In this document: in pieces, positions 8,325-17,491 of the stretch
Layout: the number at the start of each line of letters is the position of its first letter
Numbering within the stretch: the first letter of the stretch is position 1
Assembly (NCBI GenBank): GCA_902806335.1
Contig: CADCWG010000086.1
Coordinates: forward strand, 1 to 64,000
DNA from: an uncultured Thermomicrobiales bacterium
Lineage (GTDB): Bacteria; Chloroflexota; Chloroflexia; Thermomicrobiales; UBA6265
Length of the DNA stretch: 64,000 bases
Direction of reading: 5' to 3'
Translations under genes and position numbers: made by a program
The notes under the pieces: generated by a model
What the model was told of the DNA's origin: nothing
Database searches by the model: none
Seen by the model: the letters and a program-made list of their open reading frames with translations, nothing else

Positions 8325-8735
8325 CTCTGGCAGGTCGACGCGATCGTCGAGGTGGTCGCCAAGCTGGAGCGTCGGGGGGAGCAGCTCCAGCTGGTGTGCG
8401 AGTCGGCCACGACCGAGATCGCGTCCCTCGCCGCGCCGCCGAGGCCGCGGCGGGTGATCCACGTCCGGGTGCCCCGCTCGGCGGACGCCTGGGCCGATAT
8501 CCGCACGATGCAGCGGCTCGACGAGATCCTGCGCCACCACGAGGGCGACGACGACGTGGTGCTCCACGTTCCGGTCGGCACCGAGACGGTCTCGCTGCGG
8601 AGTCGGACCCGGCGCATCGAGTGGGGGGACGCCGCCCGCGCCGAGCTCGAAGCCCTCCTCGGCGCCGGCGCCGCGATGCTGGAGGACCCGGGGGTGGCCG
8701 TCGGCGAACCGCCGCACCTCCTCCTGGCTTCATAG
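8325..8735 (+). pseudogene. dnaE: Detached C-terminal part of DnaE (OB fold and tail)
   Basis: Starting immediately after the TAG and in the same frame, 136 codons read LWQVDAIVEVVAKLERR and onward. This is the second half of the OB-fold domain plus the DnaE C-terminal domain (RVIHVRVPRSADAW, VVLHVPVG). A GTG at 8352 could start a separate 127-residue protein, but no Shine-Dalgarno sequence precedes it. Codon use matches the upstream part, so any break is recent or artefactual. Confidence 0.75.
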
Positions 8736-8737
8736 GG

Positions 8738-8761
8738 GCCCGCGGGGCCCGCCGCGCGGGC
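8738..8761. terminator. GC hairpin between convergent dnaE and Mur-ligase genes
   Basis: GCCCGCG (8738-8744) and CGCGGGC (8755-8761) can form a 7-bp stem with a 10-base loop, between two gene ends 60 bp apart. There is no U-tract, so it is only a candidate bidirectional terminator. Confidence 0.3.
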
Positions 8762-8795
8762 ATGGCGCCAGGCGTGGTCAATCGGCGGCCGGCGG

Positions 8796-10058
8796 TCACG
8801 CCTGCCGGGCAGCCAGCTGGCGGGCACTGGCGACCCCGATCGCCCGCAGGGTGGCCCGAGGGGCGTCGGCGAAGACGAGCAGGGTGTCGTTCGGGCGCGT
8901 CAGCTTCAGCCCCCGATTCACGGCTCGCCGCTCGGTCGGCACATGCACCACGGGCGGGGGCACCGTGTTCCGGACGACGCCCTGCCGGAAGAGGGCAGCC
9001 CGCTGCGTATCCAGGTCCTCCGAGTGGAGCACGAGGGCGCCGCTCGCCCGACCGAGGAGCCGACCCACCTCCGGCAGGTCGTCGTCGGGTACCCCGCCGA
9101 GGCGGCCCACAACCGTGATCAGCCGCCCGTCTGAGCGGGAGCCGACCGCGCGAAGCACGGGGCGGAGGTACCACGAGGGCGCCGGCCGGTCGATGACCGC
9201 GGTGGCCTCCGCGAGCGGCAGCACATTGAACGAGCCGGGGAGGGAGGCGACGGGGACCTCGAAGCCGGCGAGCGCCGCCGCGATGGTCTTCGGCGTGAGC
9301 CCGCAGGCGGCTGCCGCCGCCGCCGCCGTGAGGGCGTTGTGGACCTCGAACCCGGCGCCACCGCCGAGGGCGAAGCGCAGCCCGGCGGTGGGGCCAAGAT
9401 CGGTCGCGGCCAGTTCCGAGCCGACGCAGAGCTCGTCGTCTTCCGCCCATGCCGCGATCCCGCCCTCGCCGAGGTGGGCCCGAAGCAGCGGGGTGTCCCG
9501 GTTGTGGGCGACGAGGATCGCCGGGGCGTCGTGGCTCACGTCAGAGCCGGCCACGGCATAGTCGTCGCCGTTGAGAACCACGGTCCCGCCGGGCGCCACC
9601 GCGGCGAGCACCGTCGGGTACGCGCGGAGGGCCCGCCTCGTCTCGTCCTGCACCAGGCAGACCTCGTTGTTCGCGCAGATGGTGGTGACGGCCACCAGCG
9701 GGTACACCCCGGCCGGCAGGCCGACCGCCGCCACCGTCGACCAGTCCAGCTCCTGGATCGCCACGTCGAGGCTGCCGATCGAGAGCTGAGCGAGCGCGTC
9801 GGACCACGGCCCGAGTTCGCCGCGTCGGCGCTGGCCGCGGACCTCGACGCCGACGTCGGTCCAGGTTGCGGTCCGCAGACCAGCCTGGCGAAAGATGCTG
9901 TCGAGGAGCCGCACGACGGTGCTCTTCCCGCGGGAGCCGGCCACCGCGACCATCGGCAGGCCGCCCCCCGCGAGGATGGCGCGGCGCCACCCCGCGAAGT
10001 CGTCGGGGAGCGCCGTCACCACGGCCCGGGTGGGGCGCGTGGCCAGGTGGAGGCTCAT
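8796..10058 (-). CDS. Mur ligase-family protein related to the cyanophycin synthetase ligase domain
   Basis: The 420-residue protein has a Mur-ligase central domain with P-loop GSRGKST (41-47); the GxRGKS form is more like PgsB/CapB than MurC-F. It also has a C-terminal ligase domain (VVGRLGGVPDDDLPEVGRLL ending PNDTLLVFADAPRATLRAI) resembling the end of cyanophycin synthetase. The N-terminal ATP-grasp half of CphA is absent. It should activate a carboxylate with ATP and join it to an amine; the substrate is unknown. It is the last gene of the glmS-tatD-rdgB operon and its ATG overlaps the rdgB stop (ATGA), implying translational coupling. No capsule or cyanophycin genes are adjacent. Confidence 0.75.
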   Translation of the reverse strand: MSLHLATRPTRAVVTALPDDFAGWRRAILAGGGLPMVAVAGSRGKSTVVRLLDSIFRQAGLRTATWTDVGVEVRGQRRRGELGPWSDALAQLSIGSLDVAIQELDWSTVAAVGLPAGVYPLVAVTTICANNEVCLVQDETRRALRAYPTVLAAVAPGGTVVLNGDDYAVAGSDVSHDAPAILVAHNRDTPLLRAHLGEGGIAAWAEDDELCVGSELAATDLGPTAGLRFALGGGAGFEVHNALTAAAAAAACGLTPKTIAAALAGFEVPVASLPGSFNVLPLAEATAVIDRPAPSWYLRPVLRAVGSRSDGRLITVVGRLGGVPDDDLPEVGRLLGRASGALVLHSEDLDTQRAALFRQGVVRNTVPPPVVHVPTERRAVNRGLKLTRPNDTLLVFADAPRATLRAIGVASARQLAARQA

Positions 10059-10720
10059 GGGGTCACCCCGGGCCCCGGGGGCGGGACCCCGGGGCCGGAC
10101 AGGCCGAGTGCCCGGAGGAGGTCCGGGAGGATGGCCCGATAGGCGCGGGCGCGGTGGCTGACGGCGTCCTTCTCGGCCGGTCGGAGCTCGGCCATAGTCC
10201 GCCCGTCCGGAGGGGGGAGACGGAAGACGGGGTCGTAGCCGAACCCGTGGCTTCCCGACGGCGCCTCGGCGATCGTGCCGTGGCAGGTACCCTCGGTCGT
10301 TGCCAGCAGGGCGGTCGGTCGCGCCAGTGCGACCGCGCAGCGGAACTTCGCCGTTCGCCGCGCCAGTGGGATGTCTCGCATGGCGCTGAGCAGCTTCTCC
10401 CGGTTCTGGTCGTCGCGGGCCATCTCGCCCGCGTAGCGAGCCGAGCGCAGGCCCGGCGCACCGCCGAGGGCATCCACCTCGAGACCCGAGTCGTCGCCGA
10501 TCGCCAGCAGTCCGGACTGGGACGCCGCGGCAGTCGCCTTGACGCGGGCATTCTCTGCAAAGGACGTGCCGAGTTCCGGCGGGAGGGCGACCCCGACGTC
10601 GGCCAGGGTCAACACGGTGACCTCGTCCGCGGGGAGCATCCGGAGGAACTCGGCGGCCTTGCCCGGGTTAGTCGTCGCGACGAGCAGGGTCGGGCGGGGG
10701 GAGGACGGTCGTGCAGGCAT
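10055..10720 (-). CDS. rdgB: XTP/dITP pyrophosphatase (RdgB/HAM1)
   Basis: The enzyme removes non-canonical purine nucleotides such as dITP and XTP by hydrolysis to the monophosphate plus PPi. The family start TLLVATTNPGKAAEF (11-25), DDSGLEVDALGG, SARYAG and the C-terminal SHGFGYDPVF and SHRARA motifs are all present, giving 221 residues, slightly longer than usual through a Pro/Gly tail. I chose the ATG at 10720 because GGAGG lies eight bases upstream. Its first 53 bp overlap the end of tatD and its stop overlaps the next gene's ATG, so it sits in a coupled operon. Confidence 0.93.
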   Translation of the reverse strand: MPARPSSPRPTLLVATTNPGKAAEFLRMLPADEVTVLTLADVGVALPPELGTSFAENARVKATAAASQSGLLAIGDDSGLEVDALGGAPGLRSARYAGEMARDDQNREKLLSAMRDIPLARRTAKFRCAVALARPTALLATTEGTCHGTIAEAPSGSHGFGYDPVFRLPPPDGRTMAELRPAEKDAVSHRARAYRAILPDLLRALGLSGPGVPPPGPGVTP

Positions 10721-11558
10721 GCTCGGAGCCTCCGTCGAGCGAGGCGGTCCGCTCGCTGGGCAGGTTGAAGGTCTGCTCGGCGGTCGCGGTGGTGACCCTG
10801 GCGACCGCGTCGACGGGTAGCCCACGGAGCCCGGCGAGCCGGGCGGCGATCCGAGGGACGTTCGCTGGGACGTTCCGCCGGTCCCTGGTGCCCGACGGCA
10901 CGAGGTAGGGGGAGTCGGTCTCGAGCACGAGTCGCTCGAGCGGATACCGGGCGATGATCGCGCGCAGGGGCTCGTTGCTGGCGCGTGTCATCAGGCCCCC
11001 GACCCCCAGGATCCACCCTCGCTCCTCAGCGAGACCGGCCAGGAGATCGGTCCCGTCGAAGCTGTGGAGCACGGCGAGCAGACCAACCGGGGCGTCGCCG
11101 AGGATCGCCGCGCAGTCCTCCTCCGCCGCTCGCTGGTGGATGACCACGGGCAGCCGGAGCCGGATCGCGAGGTCCAGCTGAGCCTCCATCGCGCGGCGCT
11201 GCACCTGGGGACTGGGCCCATCCCGAAAGTAGTCGAGGCCGATCTCACCGACGGCGACCGCGCCCACGACGGTGATCCGCGCCTCCAGCCGCGGGATCAG
11301 GTCGGCGTCGAACTCGTCCGCGTGCTGGGGATGGAGCCCGAGCGCCACGCTGACACCGGGGTGACCCGCGGCGAGCGCGGCCGAGGTCTCCCAGCGGACG
11401 GGACGGTACCCGATGTTGACGACGCGGGTAACGCCCACCTCCGCCGCCCGCGCCAGCACCGCGGACCGGTCGCCGTCGAAGGACTCGTCGTCCAGGTGGG
11501 CGTGGGTATCGACGAGTGACAGACTCGACGCGGCCACGGCCGCGTCCCCGGTGGTCAC
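10668..11558 (-). CDS. tatD: TatD-family metal-dependent DNase
   Basis: This is a TatD-type TIM-barrel hydrolase acting as a DNase in repair. The metal-binding motifs are visible: DTHAHLD (17-23), GEIGLDYFRD with its Glu, HQR, HSFDG and the closing ETDSPYL Asp. Its length of about 296 residues is slightly above the usual 260. The start is uncertain: the GTG at 11558 is the only standard start in frame near the homology boundary but has no Shine-Dalgarno sequence. It begins 59 bp after glmS on the same strand, so it is probably co-transcribed. The last residues (AEQTFNLPSERT) overlap rdgB. Confidence 0.9.
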   Translation of the reverse strand: MTTGDAAVAASSLSLVDTHAHLDDESFDGDRSAVLARAAEVGVTRVVNIGYRPVRWETSAALAAGHPGVSVALGLHPQHADEFDADLIPRLEARITVVGAVAVGEIGLDYFRDGPSPQVQRRAMEAQLDLAIRLRLPVVIHQRAAEEDCAAILGDAPVGLLAVLHSFDGTDLLAGLAEERGWILGVGGLMTRASNEPLRAIIARYPLERLVLETDSPYLVPSGTRDRRNVPANVPRIAARLAGLRGLPVDAVARVTTATAEQTFNLPSERTASLDGGSEHACTTVLPPPDPARRDD

Positions 11559-11617
11559 AGGCGTCGTGCGGTGGTCATAGGTCTCGTCCCTCGCGTCTCC
11601 CCGGTCCGGCCCTCCAC

Positions 11618-13384
11618 CTACTTGACGGTCACGCTCTTGGCCAGGTTCCGCGGCTTGTCCGGATCGTTCCCGCGCAGCAGGGCCAGATGGTAGCCGAGCA
11701 TCTGCGCCGGCAGCGCGTTGACGATGGGCGCGGCGTCCGCCACGTCGGGTGTCGACAGGTGAACATCGAAGACCGGGTCCGGGGTCGGGCCGATCCCGAT
11801 GATGTGGCCACCGCGGCTCTTCAGCTCCATGGCGCCCGACAGGATGTCCGCCCGGGTCTCGTCGTTTGGCGCGTAGACGACGCACGGTGTGCCTGGCTGG
11901 ACGAGCGCGATCACGCCGTGCTTGAGCTCGCCGCCGGCGAAGCCTTCGGCGTGGACGTAGCTGACCTCCTTGATCTTCAGCGCCGCCTCGAGGGCGGTCG
12001 GGTACGCCAGGCCCCGACCGATCACGAACAGGTGGTTGGCGTGCTGGACATCCCGGGCAACGTTGCGAACGCCGTCAACCCAGCCCTCGTCGAGCATCTC
12101 GCGGAGCCCGGCCGCGGCGGCCTGGACGAGCTCCCGCCCCCGCTCGGGGGTGTCCGCGAGGTGGTGGGCGGCGAGGAGGAGCGCGGCGACCTTGGCGGTG
12201 TAGGCCTTGGTCGAGAGGACGCACTGCTCGGGGCCGGCACCGAGGTGGACACGGAGGTCGACCATCCGGTCGAGGGTCGACCGGGCCGCGTTGACCAGCG
12301 CGCCGAGGCGGCTTCCCTGGCGGCGGGCCGCGAGCATCGCCTCGATCACGTCGGCGGTCTCGCCGCTCTGGGAGAGGGCGACGACCAGGCTCCCCGGCGC
12401 GAGGAAGTGCTCGTGGTACTTGAACTCGGACCCGACCACGAAGTTGACGTGGTGGCGGGCGATCCGGCTGAAGAGATACGCCCCGGTCAGCGCCGCGTAG
12501 GAGGCGGTGCCGCAGCCGACGAGGAAGGTGCCGTTCGCGCCCCCGATCGCTCGCGCGAGCGCCCCGATCTGGTCGCCGCCGTCGCGCAGGAGGCGATCGA
12601 GGACGGCCGGCTGCTCGGCCATCTCCTTCGCCATGAAGTGGGGGTAGCCGCCGAGGGATGCGTCCCCGGCGTCGATCTCGAGGGGCACGAACTCGGCCGG
12701 CAGCTCGGTCATCGTGCGGCGGTCGAACAGGGTCAGGCCGCCGTGGGCGAGTCGGACCAGGTGATGGTCGTCCAGGTACAGCACGCGGTCGGCGTGGCCG
12801 GCGAGGGCGATCGCGTCCGAGGCGACGGTCAGGCCCGACGGGCCCGACCCGACGACCAGCGGCGACACCGTCTTCGCCGCGACCAGCTCCCGGGTCTCGA
12901 TGTCCATCGCGATCACGGCATTCAGGCCGTCGAGACGGGCGAAGACCGCGGCCAGGGCGGGGGCTAGGGCGCGACCCGCGTCGACCTCGGCCTCCAGCAG
13001 GTGGGCGATCACCTCGCTGTCCGTCTCCGAGGCGAAGGCGTGGTCGGAGGCGACGAGGCCGTCGCGGAGGGGGCGGAAGTTCTCGACGATCCCGTTGTGG
13101 ATGATCGCGACGCGGCCGTTGGGCCCGACGTGCGGGTGGGCGTTGGGGCGCGTCACGCCGCCGTGGGTCGCCCACCGCGTGTGCCCGAAGCCGATGTCGG
13201 TGTCGGCGAAGTCGACCGCCGCCCCGCCGATCTTGCCGGTCTGCTTCTCGACGGCGATCGACGCGCCGTCGCCGACGGCGACGCCCCAGGAGTCGTAGCC
13301 GCGGTACTCGAGGAGGCGGAGCGCGTCGAGGACCGCCCCCCCGACGTTCGCGGGCTGGCCGACATAACCGAAGATTCCACACAT
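11618..13384 (-). CDS. glmS: Glutamine--fructose-6-phosphate aminotransferase (isomerizing)
   Basis: GlmS makes glucosamine-6-phosphate from fructose-6-phosphate and glutamine, the first step to UDP-GlcNAc. The mature N-terminus MCGIFGYVG carries nucleophile Cys2. The class-II glutaminase domain spans about 1-220 (GHTRWATHG, HNGIVEN) and two SIS domains follow (GCGTASYAALTGAY, SQSGETADVIEA, then VIGRGLAYPTALEAALKIKE). The 588-residue length is normal. The C-terminal tail reads LAKSVTVK where the family normally ends in Glu. AAGGGGAGA precedes the ATG. It leads the operon with tatD, rdgB and the Mur-ligase gene. I see no glmS ribozyme signature upstream. Confidence 0.97.
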   Translation of the reverse strand: MCGIFGYVGQPANVGGAVLDALRLLEYRGYDSWGVAVGDGASIAVEKQTGKIGGAAVDFADTDIGFGHTRWATHGGVTRPNAHPHVGPNGRVAIIHNGIVENFRPLRDGLVASDHAFASETDSEVIAHLLEAEVDAGRALAPALAAVFARLDGLNAVIAMDIETRELVAAKTVSPLVVGSGPSGLTVASDAIALAGHADRVLYLDDHHLVRLAHGGLTLFDRRTMTELPAEFVPLEIDAGDASLGGYPHFMAKEMAEQPAVLDRLLRDGGDQIGALARAIGGANGTFLVGCGTASYAALTGAYLFSRIARHHVNFVVGSEFKYHEHFLAPGSLVVALSQSGETADVIEAMLAARRQGSRLGALVNAARSTLDRMVDLRVHLGAGPEQCVLSTKAYTAKVAALLLAAHHLADTPERGRELVQAAAAGLREMLDEGWVDGVRNVARDVQHANHLFVIGRGLAYPTALEAALKIKEVSYVHAEGFAGGELKHGVIALVQPGTPCVVYAPNDETRADILSGAMELKSRGGHIIGIGPTPDPVFDVHLSTPDVADAAPIVNALPAQMLGYHLALLRGNDPDKPRNLAKSVTVK

Positions 13385-13977
13385 GAGGTTACGGTCTCCC
13401 CTTGGCGCGCCCGATCCGGAGGATGGGGATGCGGGCAACGCCGAGCGTGCGCGGTGGCAGCCGGCCGCGCGTGCCCGAGCGAGGGCACGTCGGCCGGCGA
13501 CGACCGCTCGTCGACGCGTCGGCGGGGCGCGATGGCGATGGCGCGATGGCGCAGGAGAAGACCCGATCGGCCAGGGTGAGGGGAAGAAGTCTCGATTCGC
13601 ACGCCGACCCGCGTTTTGTCCGGTGGGTCGCCCCACCGCTTTGTCGGGGTCGTCACGACCGTGCCAGCCGGGGAGCCACCCGCCGAAGAGGTTCGATCGG
13701 CTCCCGCCTCGTCGACTCGCGGCCTCCGCGCGAGTCCCGGCGCTACGTCGTCCCGGCCGTTGACCCGGCCGCCCGTCGTCGATCTTCGCCTGCCGTCCGG
13801 TGCCTCGGCGCCGCTCGGCCCCGGCCCCCGGAGGGCCGACGCCGGGTGCCTCGCGTTCCCGTCGCGCCAGTCTAGGGCGTCGCGGCGGCGGCGGCAACCG
13901 GGTCGACTATACTCAGTGGGACGAGGGAACGCCGTGTCCGTACGCGGGGCACGGGCGCTCGCGAGGGGGCCATCCCG
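13385..13977. other. Divergent glmS-purB intergenic region
   Basis: About 590 bp without a convincing gene. A TATACT -10-like element (13908-13913) faces purB and would place a transcript start about 55-60 bp before its GTG; no good -35 is visible. Nothing recognisable controls glmS. Confidence 0.4.
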
Positions 13978-15342
13978 GTGATCGGGCGGTACACACGGCC
14001 GGCGATGGGGCGGGTCTGGTCGGACGACCGGAAGGTCGCCGCGTGGCTCGCCGTCGAGATCGCCGTCTCCGAGGCGTGGCACCGGCGGGGCCGGGTTCCG
14101 GACTGGGCCATCGCCGCCATCCGCGGCGCGTCGTGCGATCTCGAGCGGATGCGGGCGATCGAGGCCGAGACCGACCACGACGTGATCGCCTTTCTCCGCG
14201 CCACCGGGGAGTCGGTCGGCGCGGCCGCCCGGTTCGTCCACCTCGGTCTGACCAGCTCGGATGTCGTCGATACCGGCCTCGGCATCCAGGTGACCGAGGC
14301 CGGCGCCCTGCTCGACACGGGGCTCGCCCGGCTGGTGGAGGTGGTGGGGGCGCAGGCGGTCCGCCACCGGCGGACGGTGATGGTCGGTCGGACCCACGGC
14401 GTCCACGCCGAGCCGACGACCTTCGGCCTGAAGCTCGCGGTCTGGTACGACGAGCTCCGCCGGCATCGGCGGCGGCTTGACCTCGCGCGTCAGGACATGC
14501 GGGTAGGCAAGGTCTCCGGCGCGGTCGGCACCCACGCCCACGTCCCGCCCGACCTCGAAGACGAGGTCTGCGCGGCTCTGGGGCTCTCGGCGGCGCCGGC
14601 CTCCACCCAGGTCGTCCAGCGTGACCGGCACGCCTTCTTCCTGACCACTGTCGCGGGGATCGGCGCGACGCTCGAGAAGATCGCCACCGAGGTGCGCCAC
14701 CTCGCGCGGACTGAGGTCCGGGAAGCCGAGGAGCCGTTCGGCGAGGGGAACCAGGGCTCGTCGGCGATGCCCCATAAGCGCAACCCGCACGAGTCGGAGC
14801 GGGTCGCCGGCCTCGCCCGCCTCCTGCGCGGCTACGCCGTGGTCGGGTTGGAGGACGTGGCGCTCTGGCACGAGCGCGACATCAGCCACAGCTCGGCCGA
14901 GCGGGTCGTCTTTCCCGACGCCTGCATCGTGCTCGACTACCTGCTCGACCTGGTCGCCGACCTCGTCGAGCACCTCGTCGTGTACCCCGACCGGATGCGG
15001 GCCAACCTGGACCTTACCGGTGGCCTCATCTACTCCCAGCGCGTCCTGCTCGCCCTGGTTGAAGCGGGGATGGACCGGCAGGAGGCCTACAAGCTGGTCC
15101 AGCGGCACGCCCTCGCCGCGTGGGACGGCGGCCCGCCATTCCAGGAGGCGCTCTCGCTCGACCCGGCGGTCACGTCCCGGGTCTCGCCGGCCGACCTCGG
15201 CGGCCTCTTCGACCCGGCCGACCAGCTCCGCCACGTCGACGCGGTCTTCGCCCGCCTGGGACTGATGCCCGACCATACCGACCCCGACACGGACCGCTGG
15301 GTGGCGGGGTCGCCGGTCGAGAAGACGGTGGTGCCGGCATGA
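13978..15342 (+). CDS. purB: Adenylosuccinate lyase
   Basis: PurB cleaves SAICAR to AICAR and adenylosuccinate to AMP. The fumarase/aspartase-superfamily signature GSSAMPHKRNP is at 260-270, with THGVHAEPTTFGLK and LTSSDVVDT earlier supplying the catalytic His and Ser regions. The 454-residue length is normal. The GTG at 13978 is preceded by a GAGGGGG ribosome site. It is the first gene of purB-purC-purS-purQ-purL(-purF), and its TGA overlaps the purC ATG. Confidence 0.96.
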   Translation: MIGRYTRPAMGRVWSDDRKVAAWLAVEIAVSEAWHRRGRVPDWAIAAIRGASCDLERMRAIEAETDHDVIAFLRATGESVGAAARFVHLGLTSSDVVDTGLGIQVTEAGALLDTGLARLVEVVGAQAVRHRRTVMVGRTHGVHAEPTTFGLKLAVWYDELRRHRRRLDLARQDMRVGKVSGAVGTHAHVPPDLEDEVCAALGLSAAPASTQVVQRDRHAFFLTTVAGIGATLEKIATEVRHLARTEVREAEEPFGEGNQGSSAMPHKRNPHESERVAGLARLLRGYAVVGLEDVALWHERDISHSSAERVVFPDACIVLDYLLDLVADLVEHLVVYPDRMRANLDLTGGLIYSQRVLLALVEAGMDRQEAYKLVQRHALAAWDGGPPFQEALSLDPAVTSRVSPADLGGLFDPADQLRHVDAVFARLGLMPDHTDPDTDRWVAGSPVEKTVVPA

Positions 15343-16316
15343 CCGCCTCGCTGGCGTCGGTCGAGTGGGACTTTGACCTGCCGGGCGTGCCGCGATTCCG
15401 CCGCGGTAAGGTGCGCGAGACGTTCGACCTCGGCGACCGCCTGCTGATGGTCGCAACCGACCGGGTCTCGGCCTTCGACGTGGTGCTCCCGACGCGGATC
15501 CCCGGCAAGGGCCGGATCCTCAACGCGCTGACGACGTTCTGGCTCCACGAGACGCGGGGGTTGGTGCCGAACCACCTGATCGGGACCGATCTTGACGAGA
15601 TGGCCGCGGGCGGGGCCCTGCCGGAAGCGGTCCACGCCGCCGGAGAGATGCTCGCGGGACGGGTGATGGTGGTCCAGAAGGCGGCCCGCATCGACGTCGA
15701 GTGCGTCGTCCGTGGCTACCTGGCCGGGTCGGCCTGGGCCGAGTACCAGCGCGACGGCGTCGTGGCCGGCGAGCGCCTGGCCGAGGGGCTGCGCCAGGGC
15801 GACCGGCTGCCGGCGCCGCTCTTCTCGCCCGCGATGAAGGTCGACGACGGCCACGACGTCAACGTGGCCCCGGCCGACGTCGCGGACCTGGTCGGCGGTG
15901 CCCTCGCGCGGCGCCTGGAAGAAGCGAGTCGCGACCTCTACGAGGCGGCGGCGGCACACGCCCTCGCGCGGGGGATCATCCTCGCCGACACCAAGTTCGA
16001 GTTCGGGCTCGTCGAGGGGCAGCTCATCCTGATCGACGAGGTGCTCACGCCCGACTCGTCCCGCTTCTGGGAGGCCTCCGCCTGGGCTCCGGGCGCGGAG
16101 CAGCCGAGCTTCGACAAGCAGTACGTCCGCGACTGGCTCGCGGCGAGCGACTGGAACCGCCAGCCGCCGGGACCAACGCTGCCGCCCGACGTCGTGGCGG
16201 GCACCCTCCAGCGCTACGAAGAAGCGCAACGACGCCTGATGGGGCCGCCGCTGGCCGAGATGAGTGCCCGGGCGGCGGCCGAGGGGCTCGACGGAGGAGG
16301 GGTGCTCGGTGACTGA
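15339..16316 (+). CDS. purC: Phosphoribosylaminoimidazole-succinocarboxamide synthase (SAICAR synthetase)
   Basis: PurC joins aspartate to CAIR using ATP. Diagnostic motifs are RRGKVRETFDLGDRLLMVATDRVSAFD near the N-terminus, the VECVVRGYLAGSAW block and LADTKFEFG followed by LIDEVLTPDSSRFW. At 325 residues it is the longer bacterial/fungal-like type (about 300) rather than the short 240-residue form. The ATG lies in an ATGA overlap with purB. A GGAGGAGGGG near its 3' end serves purS. Confidence 0.96.
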   Translation: MTASLASVEWDFDLPGVPRFRRGKVRETFDLGDRLLMVATDRVSAFDVVLPTRIPGKGRILNALTTFWLHETRGLVPNHLIGTDLDEMAAGGALPEAVHAAGEMLAGRVMVVQKAARIDVECVVRGYLAGSAWAEYQRDGVVAGERLAEGLRQGDRLPAPLFSPAMKVDDGHDVNVAPADVADLVGGALARRLEEASRDLYEAAAAHALARGIILADTKFEFGLVEGQLILIDEVLTPDSSRFWEASAWAPGAEQPSFDKQYVRDWLAASDWNRQPPGPTLPPDVVAGTLQRYEEAQRRLMGPPLAEMSARAAAEGLDGGGVLGD

Positions 16317-16662
16317 GCCCGGCGTGGGAAGCGGTGACGGATCGGTGCTGGCTGAGCCCGAGCGGACCTGGGTCGCGGACGTGGTCGTGCTGCCGAAGCC
16401 CGGCGTGAACGACCCCCAGGGGGAGGCCATCCACGGCGGGCTCGCCAGCCTGGGCTACGCCGACGTCCGCCGGGTGCGCTCGGGCCGCTTCTTCCGAGTC
16501 GCCGTCGCGGCCCCAGACGTCCACAGCGCTCGGGTGTCGGTGGTCGCGATGTGCGACCAACTGCTCGCCAACCCGGTGATCGAGGCGTACCGCGTGGCCA
16601 ACATCGCGGAAGGTGACCTCGAGGCGGCGGTCGGGCTCGACGACGTCGGTGGTGGGTCGTGA
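16309..16662 (+). CDS. purS: FGAM synthase subunit PurS
   Basis: PurS is the small structural subunit of the PurLQS complex that converts FGAR to FGAM. The family core runs from about residue 22: ADVVVLPKPGVNDPQGEAI, GYADVRRVRSGRFF and a C-terminal NPVIEAYRV. The 117 residues include a hydrophilic N-terminal extension of about 20. I chose the GTG at 16309, behind GGAGGAGGGG (about 16293-16302); it overlaps the purC stop by 8 nt. Confidence 0.93.
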   Translation: MTEPGVGSGDGSVLAEPERTWVADVVVLPKPGVNDPQGEAIHGGLASLGYADVRRVRSGRFFRVAVAAPDVHSARVSVVAMCDQLLANPVIEAYRVANIAEGDLEAAVGLDDVGGGS

Positions 16663-17363
16663 GCGGCGGGGTCGGGGTCATCACCTTCCCGGGCAGCAAC
16701 GGCGATGTTGACGCGCTGCACGCGCTGCGCGACGACATCGGGGTGCCGGCGCGGCTGGTCGACCACCGCGAGACGGACCTCGCCGGCTTCGGTGCCCTGG
16801 TGCTGCCGGGAGGGTTCTCCTACGGGGACTACCTGCGCTCGGGCGCGATCGCCCGCTTCGCCCCGGTCGTCGAGCCGCTGCGGGCGTTCGCCGCCCGAGG
16901 TGGCCCGGTGCTCGGGATCTGCAACGGGTTCCAGGTCCTGACCGAGGCGCACCTCCTGCCGGGTGCGCTGCTCCGCAACCGGACCCTGCGGTTCCACTGC
17001 CACTGGACCCACGTACGCGTCGAGACGGCGGCCACGCCCTGGACGGCCGACCTGGACGAGGGGGACGTGCTCCGCCTGCCGGTGGCCCACGGCGACGGTG
17101 CCTACTACGCCGACGACGAGACGGTGGCGCGGCTCGAGGCCGAGGGCCGGGTGGTGGCGCGCTACTGCGACGCCGAAGGGCGGGTCGGCGGCGAGGCGAA
17201 CGCGAACGGCTCGGTGGCGGCGATCGCCGGTGTCGCCAGTCCCGGCGGCAATGTGGTCGGACTGATGCCCCACCCGGAACGGGCGACCGACCCGCTCCTC
17301 GGCGGCGACGACGGGCTGAGAATGCTGCGCGCGGCGCTGACGATGGTCGCCGCGCAGGTCTGA
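16659..17363 (+). CDS. purQ: FGAM synthase glutaminase subunit PurQ
   Basis: PurQ is the class-I glutamine amidotransferase of PurLQS and supplies ammonia to PurL. The nucleophile is Cys88 in GICNGFQ, and the catalytic His/Glu lie in MPHPERATD near the C-terminus. ITFPGSNGDVDA at the start and PGGFSYGDYLRSGAIA are also typical. It has 234 residues. The GTG overlaps the purS stop (GTGA), so synthesis of the two subunits is probably coupled. Confidence 0.96.
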   Translation: MSGGVGVITFPGSNGDVDALHALRDDIGVPARLVDHRETDLAGFGALVLPGGFSYGDYLRSGAIARFAPVVEPLRAFAARGGPVLGICNGFQVLTEAHLLPGALLRNRTLRFHCHWTHVRVETAATPWTADLDEGDVLRLPVAHGDGAYYADDETVARLEAEGRVVARYCDAEGRVGGEANANGSVAAIAGVASPGGNVVGLMPHPERATDPLLGGDDGLRMLRAALTMVAAQV

Positions 17364-17491
17364 TCGCGGTCCGCGGGCATGGCGAGATCTTGGTCCTCCC
17401 GCGGTCCCGCCGGCCCATTCTGCTCTTCCCAGAGAACGTCACCCAGCAGAGCCGCACACAGTCGCCCGCGGGCGGAGGAAGGACAGGTCGG

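Noticed and set aside
13385-13977. glmS ribozyme upstream of glmS
   Set aside because: I could not find the conserved ribozyme core, and it is largely a Firmicutes feature.
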